A DNA stretch of 64,000 nt from Brassica napus (Eukaryota > Streptophyta > Magnoliopsida > Brassicales > Brassicaceae): NCBI RefSeq assembly GCF_020379485.1, contig NC_063444.1:6272652-6336651 (forward strand), read 5' to 3'. The notes beneath the pieces were generated by a model, which did not search any database, had not been told where the DNA came from, and saw only the letters and a list, made by a program, of their open reading frames with translations. Numbering within the stretch: the first letter of the stretch is position 1; every line of letters starts with the position of its first letter. A program made the translations under genes and the position numbers. This document shows positions 33,602 to 44,927 of the stretch, one piece after another.

Positions 33602-35268
33602 ATTGTTTTTAAAGTTCCCAAAAATGAAGTATTTGTAATCTGTGGACTGTATATTTTCTTTTGTGCAAAGATCTTGACCATATATATTTTTTGAAATTTA
33701 CTTCTTTATTGGGTGATTTACCATAAACAAATGACGGAATCTATTTTATTTTTGTTACAAACTTGAACGGTACCATGTTTAATCAATCAAAAGATAATGC
33801 ACTTAGATTGATATTGAAATAAGTCCAAATATATAAAAATAAAAGACTGATAACGAAATGTTTTCGTAAACTTAACGTCCTAACCAAAAAGCTCTTGGCT
33901 AATACTACCTATGTACATACTAATTCTAAATTTTAATAAATTATGAAAATCAAGACAATCCTAATGTTCAAATCATCCAAAGAAGGTTTCGAAACCGAAT
34001 TGGAATGTCGTAGAATTGGATTGACCAGACAAGGGACAAGCCGGGTCAATACTGTCCAATGTCCATGAGCCAGTCTTCAATCTCCGACAGTGCTTTGTTG
34101 ACACTTCTTCTTTGTTGTTGTTGTTGCTGCTGATTCGCCGGAGGATTAGGAGTTCCACACGGAACTGCATTTGGCCAGCTACATTTTCTAGCGTAACCAT
34201 TAGTGTGAGATGATGTTAGAGTATAATCAGCAAACGTCTGCTGTGAATTGCCTTGTAAAACCGTGGGAGGAGTAACGTAACGGTTATACGGAAAGCCTTG
34301 AGCAACTTCCACAGGAGTAGCTCCTACACTTGGCCTTTGAGTCCATGTGAGCGATCTGGACGAGAACACTTGGGGGATTGGGTTACCATTATTAAACCAA
34401 CCGTATTGGTTTTGGTATAGCTGAGGAGCACGAGGTTGTAGATTTTGCGGAAAGGTCCTTGGTTGCTCGGGTCTGTAACCAGAACTTATGTACGTGTTTG
34501 GGCGAGACGCAACCATAGTAGATGGCCCAAACTGGTTTACAGAGGAATACCAAGTGTTTTGTTGCATAGATTGAGGTGGAAGTACATTTCCGGTCCTGGC
34601 GCATTTGCGTTGATTCTTCCATATCTGATCTTTATCATTGGCATGGCAGTGATCATAGGCGGGGATACCTATGCACCAGTGAGGACATGGAGCACGTATG
34701 TCACAAACATAACAGTGACACTGTTTAAAAAAAAAAAAGCATAACCATTAATTAGCAAGATAAGTATCCATCAATATAATAAGCAAGATGCAAATAAAGA
34801 CATTTCTCACCATGTCACAGTACTGGTCGTGTGATGTCGACTTGAAAGGGTACTTAGCGCAGGCATGTCGTGGATGTGGGAAGTCTCTACATGCTATCTA
34901 TTAAATAAAAAACAACTTCCTTAGAAACTATACACTTTCAAGTAACTTCACTTATAATCCTACGAACAAGTTGCAATTAATGATGAAAGTTTTGATATGA
35001 TTTTACCTCACCCTTTTGCCCTAGTACGAGGATATCATCATCAGTTTCACATGTGTGAAATGTAGTCTCCTTCTCCTTCGTCTTGTAAGGATCGCCATCC
35101 AAGACTACACAATCGTCGTCCTCTTCCTCCACCATCACATTCGAGGAAACTGGTTTCCGATGACCAGTAAGGTTCGGTTTCTCATCGTCAAACACATCAG
35201 TGTGGTCGACTATTTCATCATCCTCCTCGTCTGAACTAAGATAAATGATATCATTCATCGAAAGTTTT
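33599..35268. repeat. 1,670-bp gene block, copy 2 (empty Tekay site)
   Basis: Same block as 18361-20030 but, at the point where copy 1 meets the LTR (after GAAAGTTTT), it runs on into native upstream DNA. It therefore preserves the pre-insertion site. Confidence 0.9.
34046..35258 (-). CDS. Cys/His-rich plant gene, copy 2, with native upstream DNA
   Basis: Exons 35258-35007, 34897-34811 and 34720-34046, with GT/AG borders (GTAAAA...AATAG; GTGAGA...AAACAG) and all phases zero, give 337 residues. The features are as in copy 1: an acidic start (SSDEEDDE), a Cys/His block split between exons 2 and 3, and a Gln-rich C-terminal half. The frame extends upstream to an ATG at 35360 (34 more residues), but the acidic MNDIIYL start looks more natural; this choice is uncertain. 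It is the only copy with an intact frame and original 5' sequence, so it is the best candidate for a working gene. Copies 2 and 3 share substitutions against copy 1, such as G for A in the GGATCRCCATCC segment. Confidence 0.72.
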
Positions 35269-36363
35269 CTTTTTCTTATTTCCAAAAAAGACGGTAAGTC
35301 CAATGAAAAATCAAAGGAGAAGAGAGATATCAGAAGGGTGTTGCATGAGTCAACACTCAAATGAGAGATCTAGAGATATTCGTTTGTTCTTTTCACCTCC
35401 GGAAAAGGAGAACCGTTAATGTCGCCAGGATGGCGCAGAAATTGATGGAAAACAAAACGAATTAGGGTTTGGTATCGAGGAAGAAAGCAATTAAAAAGGT
35501 TAAGAAGTTGTTAAATCATTTTATTAATTAGGCCAGGCCCAAATCCTAAACTAATTTCCTTACATCAAAATTATCCCATATATATTAAAATAAAAATATT
35601 GCAACATTTGATATATCCACGTATCATCACTACAATGATTCTTGAAATTATTAAAAAAATAAGTTGATTCATCTAAATATATAATACAAAATTACTTAAT
35701 GTGGCTACAATATATATATATGACAATTAATAATTTTAAATAATAAAGATTTGATAAAAAATATTATATATTTTATCATATTTCTAATTTTAACTTATAT
35801 TAAAAAAATTGGATTTTCCGTACATGCTATATTTTGATTTTTTTTAAACGACTATAAATTACTAAAACTGTTAAAAATTTCACATTAAATTTTTTTTGAG
35901 ATCCATGTTTTAAAATTTTTGTTATGGCAAAATACAAATGATTACAAAGTCATATAAATAGTAACTCTTAGTTAATAAATATTAAGATTAAAATATATAT
36001 GTATATATATTAATATCGTTTAAATTAAACTATGTACCATATAAAAATACATAAATATTTTAGTTTCAAAATTTGGTTTTGAACAATTTATTTTTTGATA
36101 AAAGTTTTGAACAAATATTAACAACTTAATATTTAAATTTTAAAACAAAACTTTATATATTAAAAGAGAAACATTGCAACATTTGATATAGCCACGTGTC
36201 ATCACCACAATGATTCTTGAAATCCTTAGAAAATAGGTTGGTCCATCTAATATATAATAAAAAATTTATTAAACTAACCATAAATTAATTATTAATGTTC
36301 TTCATTCCTTCCTTAAATAAAAATTACGAAATTTTCTAATGTGGCTAAAATATATATGAAAAT
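35269..36363. other. Upstream region of copy 2, AT-rich
   Basis: The first 200-300 bp should hold the 5' UTR and promoter of the minus-strand gene (a pyrimidine-rich TCTCTCTTCTCC stretch on the minus strand near 35310). Beyond about 35530 the DNA is very AT-rich, and the AAACATTGCAACATTTGATATA region occurs twice in the block (about 35595 and 36170), a local direct repeat of several hundred bases. Confidence 0.45.
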
Positions 36364-37088
36364 TAGGGGTGTTCAATCCGGATATCGGTTCGGTTTCGGT
36401 TTTTTTGGTTTTTCGGTGTTTCGGTTTCTAAAAAATAGCTACCATATTAAAACCATATTTAATATGGTTTAGTTCGGTTTATATACCGTCGGTTTTCGGT
36501 TTATTCGGTTTTATGCCAAAAAACCGTAAATATTTTTATCTTTTAAAATATTTTGTGAATTTTACTTTATAAGATTATATATCGGCTTTAAATTTAATTA
36601 TAACATGGCGATATTTTGGTTTTTATATCTATTTTTTGTTTTACTATTTAAATAATCAGTAAACATATTTAGTTAATAACAGTAATATTTTATGGAATAA
36701 AAGTAAGAAATATCAGTAATCCATAATACTATTAAACAAATAAGTAAAAAATATGTTTTTTTTTTTAATTTGATAAAAAAAATTTGAACTTAGAATAAAA
36801 TATTAAATAACTAAAATAAACATTTAAGTAGGAAGATCATACCAATAAAATAAATTAGGAATATATTATTAATTATATTATATAATTTACATATACTTAT
36901 ACTATTATATTTTAATTGATCGGTTTATTCGGTTTGATCGGTTTATATACCAAACCATATCCATATACCGCGGTTTCTTAGAAATGACATCCATTCGGTA
37001 TATTCGGTACTATCAAATCCAAACCATTTTTTCTATTTCGGTTCGGTTCGGTTTTAATTGGTTCGGTTTTACCGGATTGATCACCCCA
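36364..37088. mobile_element. hAT-like non-autonomous element (725 bp)
   Basis: Ends TAGGGGTGTTCAATCCGG and CCGGATTGATCACCCCA form imperfect inverted repeats. The flanks ATGAAAAT (36356-36363) and TTGAAAAT (37089-37096) fit an 8-bp target duplication with one change. The interior is non-coding, with clustered CGGTTCGGTTT motifs near both ends and an AT-rich core. An 8-bp duplication and TAGGG-type ends suggest hAT. Confidence 0.65.
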
Positions 37089-37383
37089 TTGAAAATTAAT
37101 AATTTTGAATAATAAAGATTTGATAAAAATTATTGTATATTTTATCATTATTTTAATTTTAACTTATATTAAAAATAAATTAAACAACCACATTAGCTAT
37201 ATAAAAAATTAGATTTTATGTACATGTTATATTTTGATTTTTTAAAAACGACTATAAAAAACTAAAACTATTAAAAGTCTCAGATTAATTTTTTTGGGAT
37301 CCATGGTTTAAAATTTTGTTATGAAAAGATACAAATGATTACAAAATCATATAAATAGTAAGTCTTAATTAATAAATATTAAG

Positions 37384-39561
37384 AGTAACGCTCTGCAGTC
37401 TCTACCCAACGGGAAAGCGTCAGGGCCAGATGGTTTCACAAAAGAGTTCTATATTGGGGTGTGGCCTGTCATAGGCAAGGACTTTATTATTGCCATCCAG
37501 TCTTTCTTCCTATTTGGCTTTCTACCCACATGAGTCAACTCCACAATCCTGGCCCTCATCCCCAAGAAAGTCCCTGCTCAGACCATGAAAGACTGCAGAC
37601 CGGTAGCTTGCTGCAACCTCATGTATAAGGTGATCTCCAAGTTGTTGGCAAACAGACTCAAAGCTCTTTTTCCCGCTGCTATTGAGGCTAATCAATGTAC
37701 GTTTGTCAAAGGCCAGCTGCTGCTGGAGAATGTGCTATTAGCGACGGAACTGGTTAATGGCTATCATAAGCCACACGGCTCAGGCCGAAGCACTATCAAA
37801 CTCGATATCTCTAAAGCCTTTGATACTGTCAGGTGGATCTTCATCACGGATGTACTTCGCGCAACGGGCGTTCCCAGTCAGTTTATTCGATGGATCTACC
37901 TTTGTATCTCCACGGCCTCATTCTCAGTGGCCATTAACGGAGAACTTGCAGGTTTTTTCACTAGCGCGCGGGGCATCCAACAAGACTGCTCGTTGTCACC
38001 CTATCTATACGTCATTGTGAACAATGCTCTGTCTAATATGCTGAACCAGGCTGCAGCTGATGGTAAGTTTGGGTTCCATCCTAAATGTGAGAATGTTGGC
38101 CTTACGCACCATAGCTTTGCGGACGACATACTTATATTCACAGATGGGACTGAGGCCTCGCTTAATGGAGTGTTAGCAGTGATGGATCAATTTGCCGGCG
38201 TGTCAGGCCTCAGGATCAACGCCTCCAAGTCATCAATCTTTGCCGCTGGTCCAAACAGCCACTTGCTTACACATGCTGTGAGTGCAAAAGGTCTACAAGT
38301 TAACACCTTGCCTATATGATACCTTAGAGTGCCTTTGACTACAAAGGTATGGAGAAAAACTGACTATGAACCTTTGATCGATCAACTCCGTAAAAAGTTC
38401 TTTTCATGGACACACAGAGCGCTCTTCTTTGCGGGACGTCTACAGCTCATCAAAACGGTAATCACCAGCACTGTAAACTTCTGGAGTTCTGCGTTTCTAC
38501 TACCCAAAGGCTGTCTTGACACCATTGAGAGCATGTACAGTGCGTTCCTCTGGTCTGGATCGCCAACCATTACGTACAAAGAAAAAGTTTCTTGGGAGGA
38601 TGTTTGCAATCCCAAAGAAGAGGGCGGTTTGGGCCTGCGAAGACTTAGAGATACAGGCTGAGTATTTGCGTTGAAACTGATCTGGTTACTCTTCACACAG
38701 ACAGAGTCCTTATGGGTGGCTTGGACAAAGGAATACTTGCTTAAGGATAGTTCCTACAGGGATGTACGAGAAGGCACTCTTGGCTCATGGGCTTGGAGAA
38801 AGTTATTAAAGATGAGGTCCTTGGCTTTGGATCATATGAGGCATGATGTTAAGGATGGGAGATCTACCTTCTTTTGGCTTGATAATTGGATGGGCACATG
38901 TAGGCTCTTGGATGCAGTGGGGGAGGTTGGTATAGTCACTTTGGGAGTTCCTCGTTCTGCTACTGTCTAAGATGCGGTATGTGAAACAGGCTAGAGGATC
39001 CGTAGTCGAGGTCAAAGGCAATATCATGAGCTATATGATAAGTTAGATATGTGGCTTGTGCCTTGCCAAGACGCGGGAGAGGACACTGTACTCTGGAGGG
39101 CTGATAATGATGAATTCAAAGCTTACTTCTCTTCTGCCAAGACCTGGAACAACTTGCGGGATAAGCGGAATGAGGTCAGTTGGAGGAAAGTCACCTGGTT
39201 CTCTCAGGCAGTGCCCCGACACGCCTTTCAGGTATGGCTTGCATTCAGGGATCGTTTATCAACGGGAGACAGAATGAAGAACTGGGGTATAGAGCAGTGT
39301 TGTATGCTTTGCGGAGAGAAGAACGAAACAAGAGATCACATGTTCTTTGCATGTCCTTTCTCCTTCACGGTCTGGCTAAACACTGCAGGGAAGCTGTTTG
39401 GAAACGCCATTACCCCTGATTGGAACGATACCGTCAGCTCACTCTTGCAACAGGCTCAGACTCGGATAGATCACGTTCTTAGGAGGATGGCCTTTCAAAC
39501 AGTCATCTACTCAATTTGGAGGGAACACAACTCACGGAGGCATGGTGGTGTGTGGGGGTGA
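37384..39561 (+). pseudogene. LINE reverse transcriptase with in-frame stops
   Basis: A single frame with RT motifs: NGKASGPDGFTKEF, LIPKK, MKDCRPVACCNL, KLDISKAFDTV, GIQQDCSLSP and FADDILIF (the catalytic dyad), followed by a zf-RVT domain (PRHAFQVWLAF, CCMLCGEKNETRDHMFFACPF). Stops interrupt it at 37531, 38317, 38659, 38968 and about 38991, mostly TGA. The endonuclease and N-terminal RT are missing. There are no frameshifts, so decay has been by point mutation only. Confidence 0.8.
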
Positions 39562-39821
39562 CAACGGAGCAGCTCACACGTTACATTGATAAGCATATCA
39601 GGAACCACATATCATCGCTCCGTTACACCAATGGCCATCCGTTGGAGGGAATGATGAGAAAATGGTTTGAGGTTAACTAGTTATGGGAAGTAAAAGTTCC
39701 TTAGCTATAGAAAGTATTATTTTCTCTCATTCTTTCATCTGCTCCTAGCTGAATAGAGTACATATTCCTTACTTGTAAATGTGAAGTTTTGATCAATAAA
39801 TTTGATATTCAATCAAAAAAT
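37384..39821 (+). mobile_element. 5'-truncated L1-type LINE, copy 1
   Basis: Flanked by the 9-bp target duplication AATATTAAG (37375-37383 and 39822-39830) and ending in a short A-rich tail (TCAAAAAAT). It begins inside the RT domain. It was present before the tandem duplication, because copy 2 has the same borders. Confidence 0.8.
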
Positions 39822-39981
39822 AATATTAAGATTAAAAGATATATGCATATACATTAATACCGTTTAAATTAACCTATGCACCATATAAAAATACATAAAT
39901 ATTTTAATTTTGAAATTTGGTTTTGAATAATTTAGTTTTTGATAAAAGCTTTGAAAAAATATTGACAACTTAATATCTGCT

Positions 39982-40628
39982 TTGATTCTTCCATATCCGA
40001 TCTTTATCAGTGGCATGGCAGTGACCATAGGCGGGGATACCTATGCACCAGTGAGGACATGGAGCACGTATGTCACAAACATAACAGTGACACTGTTTAA
40101 AAAAAAAAGCATAACCATTAATTAGCAAGATAAGTATCCATCAATATAATAAGCAAGATGCAAATAAAGACATTTCTCACCATGTCACAGTACTGGTCGT
40201 GTGATGTCGACTTGAAAGGGTACTTAGCGCAGGCATGTCGTGGATGTGGGAAGTCTCTACATGCTATCTATTAAATAAAAAACAACTTCCTTAGAAACTA
40301 TACACTTTCAAGTAACTTCACTTATAATCCTACGAACAAGTTGCAATTAATGATGAAAGTTTTGATATGATTTTACCTCACCCTTTTGCCCTAGTACGAG
40401 GATATCATCATCAGTTTCACATGTGTGAAATGTAGTCTCCTTCTCCTTCGTCTTGTAAGGATCGCCATCCAAGACTACACAATCGTCGTCCTCTTCCTCC
40501 ACCATCACATTCGAGGAAACTGGTTTCCGATGACCAGTAAGGTTCGGTTTCTCATCGTCAAACACATCAGTGTGGTCGACTATTTCATCATCCTCCTCGT
40601 CTGAACTAAGATAAATGATATCATTCAT
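39982..40628 (-). pseudogene. Cys/His-rich plant gene, copy 3, 3'-truncated
   Basis: Exon 1 (40628-40377) and exon 2 (40267-40181) are intact, but only the first 111 bp of exon 3 (40092-39982) remain. The tandem-duplication breakpoint removes the Gln-rich C-terminal half and native stop. Any transcript would run into the 3' part of the neighbouring LINE copy. Upstream DNA matches copy 2, so the promoter, if any, is duplicated. Confidence 0.75.
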
Positions 40629-41732
40629 CGAAAGTTTTCTTTTTCTTATTTCCAAAAAAGACGGTAAGTCCAATGAAAAATCAAAGGAGAAGAGAGATAT
40701 CAGAAGGGTGTTGCATGAGTCAACACTCAAATGAGAGATCTAGAGATATTCGTTTGTTCTTTTCACCTCCGGAAAAGGAGAACCGTTAATGTCGCCAGGA
40801 TGGCGCAGAAATTGATGGAAAACAAAACGAATTAGGGTTTGGTATCGAGGAAGAAAGCAATTAAAAAGGTTAAGAAGTTGTTAAATCATTTTATTAATTA
40901 GGCCAGGCCCAAATCCTAAACTAATTTCCTTACATCAAAATTATCCCATATATATTAAAATAAAAATATTGCAACATTTGATGTATCTACTTATCATCAC
41001 TACAATGATTCTTGAAATTATTAAAAAAATAAGTTGATTTATCTAAATATATAATACAAAATTACTTAATGTGACTATAATATATATATGACAATTAATA
41101 ATTTTAAATAATAAAGATTTGATAAAAAATATTATATATTTTATCATTTTTCTAATTTTAACTTATATTAAAAAAAATTAGATTTTCCGTACATGCTATA
41201 TTTTGATTTTTTTTAAACGACTATAAATTACTAAAACTGTTAAAAATTTCACATTAAATTTTTTTTGTGATCCATATTTTAAAATTTTTGTTATGGCAAA
41301 ATACAAATGATTACAAAGTCATATAAATAGTAACTCTTAGTTAATAAATATTAAGATTAAAATATATATGTATATATATTAATATCGTTTAAATTAAACT
41401 ATGTACCATATAAAAATACATAAATATTTTAGTTTCAAAATTTGGTTTTGAACAATTTATTTTTTGATAAAAGCTTTGAACAAATATTTACAACTTAATA
41501 TTTAAATTTTAAAACCAAACTTTATATATTAAAAGAGAAACATTGCAACATTTGATATAGCCACATGTCATCACCACAATGATTCTTGAAATCCTTAGAA
41601 AATAGGTTGGTCCATCTAATATATAATTAAAAATTTATTAAACTAACCATAAATTAATTATTAATGTTCTTCATTCCTTCCTTAAATAAAAATTACGAAA
41701 TTTTCTAATGTGGCTAAAATATATATGAAAAT
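40629..41732. other. Upstream region of gene copy 3, AT-rich
   Basis: Duplicate of 35259-36363 with scattered substitutions and small indels; nothing coding. Confidence 0.5.
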
Positions 41733-42458
41733 TAGGGGTGTTCAATCCGGATATCGGTTCGGTTTCGGTTTTTTTGGTTTTTCGGTGTTTCGGTTCCTAA
41801 AAAATAGCTACCATATTAAAACCATATTTAATATGGTTTAGTTCGGTTTATATACCGTCGGTTTTCGGTTTATTCGGTTTTATGCCAAAAAACCGTAAAT
41901 ATATTTATCTTTTAAAATATTTTGTGAATTTTACTTTATAAGATTATATATCGGCTTTAAATTTAATTATAACATGGCGATATTTTGGTTTTTATATCTA
42001 TTTTTTATTTTACTATTTAAATAATCAGTAAACATATTTAGTTAATAACAGTAATATTTTATGGAATAAAAGTAAGAAATATCAGTAATCCATAATACTA
42101 TTAAACAAAAAATAAAAAAATATGTTTTTTTTTTTAATTTGATAAAACAAAATTTGAACTTAGAATAAAATATTAAATAACTAAAATAAACATTTAAGTA
42201 GGAAGATCATACCAATAAAATAAATTAGGAATATATTATTAATTATATTATATAATTTACATATACTTATACTATTATATTTTAATTGATCGGTTTATTC
42301 GGTTTGATCGGTTTATATACCAAACCATATCCATATACCGCGGTTTCTTAGAAATGACATCCATTCGGTATATTCGGTACTATCAAATCCAAACCATTTT
42401 TCCTATTTCGGTTCGGTTCGGTTTTAATTGGTTCGGTTTTACCGGATTTAGCACCCCA
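41733..42458. mobile_element. hAT-like non-autonomous element, duplicate
   Basis: Duplicate of 36364-37088 carried along in the tandem duplication; the right end differs slightly (CCGGATTTAGCACCCCA). Confidence 0.65.
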
Positions 42459-42753
42459 TTGAAAATTAATAATTTTGAATAATAAAGATTTGATAAAAAT
42501 TATTGTATATTTTATCATTATTTTAATTTTAACTTATATTAAAAATAAATTAAACAACCACATTAGCTATATAAAAAATTAGATTTTATGTACATGTTAT
42601 ATTTTGATTTTTTAAAAACGACTATAAAAAACTAAAACTATTAAAAGTCTCAGATTAATTTTTTTGGGATCCATGGTTTAAAATTTTGTTATGAAAAGAT
42701 ACAAATGATTACAAAATCATATAAATAGTAAGTCTTAATTAATAAATATTAAG

Positions 42754-43370
42754 AGTAACGCTCTGCAGTCTCTACCCAACGGGAAAGCGTCAGGGCCAGA
42801 TGGTTTCACAAAAGAGTTCTATATTGGGGTGCGGCCTGTCATAGGCAAGGACTTTATTATTGCCATCCAGTCTTTCTTCCTATTTGGCTTTCTACCCACA
42901 TGAGTCAACTCCACAATCCTGGCCCTCATCCCCAAGAAAGTCCCTGCTCAGACCATGAAAGACTGCAGACCGGTAGCTTGCTGCAACCTCCTGTATAAGG
43001 TGATCTCCAAGTTGTTGGCAAACAGACTCAAAGCTCTTTTTCCCGCTGCTATTGAGGCTAATCAATGTACGTTTGTCAAAGGCCGGCTGCTGCTGGAGAA
43101 TGTGCTATTAGCGACGGAACTGGTTAATGGCTATCATAAGCCACACGGCTCAGGCCGAAGCACTATCAAACTAGATATCTCTAAAGCCTTTGATACTGTC
43201 AGGTGGATCTTCATCACGGATGAACTTCGCGCAATGGGCGTTCCCAGTCAGTTTATTCGATGGATCTACCTTTGTATCTCCACGGCCTCATTCTCAGTGG
43301 CCATTAACGGAGAACTTGCAGGTTTTTTCACTAGCGCGCGGGGCATCCAACAAGACTGCTCGTTGTCACC
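42754..43370 (+). pseudogene. LINE reverse transcriptase, copy 2, left part
   Basis: Matches 37384-37999: GPDGF, KLDISKAFDTV and GIQQDCSLSP. It is cut by the Athila-type insertion just after the SLSP codons. The in-frame TGA near 42901 is shared with copy 1. Confidence 0.8.
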
Positions 43371-44927
43371 TGATGTTAGGAGTTTTGAGAGCTCCTAAGA
43401 CAAATGTTGTAGTATAGTGAATGTCGAACCAGTTCTGAGGGATATCAAAGCACTGAGAATGCAAGTACTCACTTAATCTAAGTGCAACCAATGATTTAGA
43501 TGGGTTTTAAGCTATGACTAAAACTAGAAAGCAATAACAGAATGATACTTTCTTGACTAAGGGAAAATAGAACTCATGGGCATAGGGATTAGACCTTGGG
43601 TGATCAAATATCGAACTAAGGATGGCAAATGATCAATCAAACTATCAACCTTATGCCTAGACACAATTCTAAGCAAGCTCTATGTCTAGATGAATGCTCA
43701 TTTGCTAACATATCTCAAACATCAAATGTCTTTGGTTGAATAATATGAAAGCAATCATTACTAACAAGTCTATTAGCTATCTTAGCACCTTTAACAACAA
43801 ATGTCTTTGGCAAAGTATACTAAAAGCCTAGGAGAGTTGTCTCAGGCATTTCATCAAACACCTTTCGGGTGGGAAATGCCTATTGATCAACTTTTGAGTG
43901 GCCAACTCAGAAGATGCATTATGAATACTCTACTAGCAAGGAACAAGGAAGATCTACACTAAAACATCGTAGAACTAACCTAATCACCCTTAATCTCTCT
44001 AACCCATGAATTCAAAAGGTGATTACTCACTAATCTCCATGATTCCTCTTAAACTCATATTGGATTTCAGATTAATCATGTAGAGAAATAGATAAGAAAT
44101 CAACAAGAACACAAGAACATAACAATCAAAAATCCAAGAGATGAACTTCTCAAGAGAGTTTTTGTGTCTTTCTCAATAGATCCAAAGATAATCTCCTCTT
44201 GGTGGCTTACAGAGTATTAAAACATAGGTTTAGAAAATAAAAACGTGCATAATGAAATGACCAAAAGGCCCTTAAGTAAAATAGAAATCGACCCAACAAT
44301 AGACGCGGAGCGACCTCGGCATGTCGCTCCGAGAGGTCGCTCTGGCCTTCGGGAGCGACCTCAGTGGATCGCTCTGAGAGGTCGCTCCGGGCTTCGCTTC
44401 GTGTCGTCTCGCCATAGAGACGCGAGCGACCTCGGGGTGTCGCTTTGGGAGGTCGCTCCGAGAGGGGTGTGAGATGCGAGCGACCTCGGTGCGTCGCTCT
44501 GGGCAAGTCGCTCCAGGGCCGATGGTTGCGAGCGACTTTGGTGCGTCGCTCCAACGGGTCGCTCTGGATCGGGAGCGACCTTGGTAGGTCGCTCTGAGAG
44601 GTCGCTCCAGGGTCATCTAAGACTGTTCGGAGTAACGAGAACGCGAGCGACTTCATGGCGTCGCTTTAGGAAGGTCCCTCTGAGAGGTGGGACACAGCGA
44701 CTTCGTGATGTCGCTCCAGGAGGTCGCTCCCATGCTCTGCTCGTTTAATGATCACCTATTTCACCTCCTTTGAGCTCCAAATGTCCCCAAGAACTCCATG
44801 TGGCACTCCAGTACCTAATAGAGACTCATGTATGCAAAATGCAACCTAAACATGTCTAAATCCTAATCTCTATGATGAAAATGTTTATGAATGAATGGAT
44901 AAAACAATGCAAATATGCAAGATATCA
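43371..44927 (-). repeat. Athila-type 3' LTR (1,557 bp)
   Basis: Carries an array of GAGCGACC/GGTCGCTC palindromic motifs at about 44309-44728. Open frames over this array on both strands are translations of the repeat. Confidence 0.9.
44309..44728. repeat. GAGCGACC / GGTCGCTC inverted-motif array
   Basis: About eight units, each with GAGCGACYT followed after about 10 bp by one or two copies of its complement (GTCGCTC, GGTCGCTC). Near-identical array in the other LTR at about 49990-50409. Confidence 0.8.

Larger units (their letters stand above)
34610..39976. repeat. 5.37-kb tandem duplication unit, copy 1
   Basis: Contains part of exon 3, the rest of the unknown gene, its upstream DNA, a hAT-like MITE and a LINE fragment. 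It matches 39982-52589 once the retrotransposon 43371-50608 and its 5-bp duplication are removed (5,367 against 5,365 bp). A 5-bp filler CTGCT (39977-39981) separates the units. Confidence 0.9.

Noticed and set aside
35260..35360. Upstream ATG (35360) as start of the Cys/His-rich gene
   Set aside because: It adds a hydrophobic leader unlike the acidic MNDIIYL start; kept only as an alternative.
44207..44656. Open frames rich in Arg/Ser/Leu in the gag-protease element LTR (also 49888-50337)
   Set aside because: They are translations of the GAGCGACC/GGTCGCTC array and occur in more than one frame.
44309..44728. CRISPR-like array of repeats
   Set aside because: Repeats are short, in alternating orientation with variable spacers, inside a plant retrotransposon LTR.
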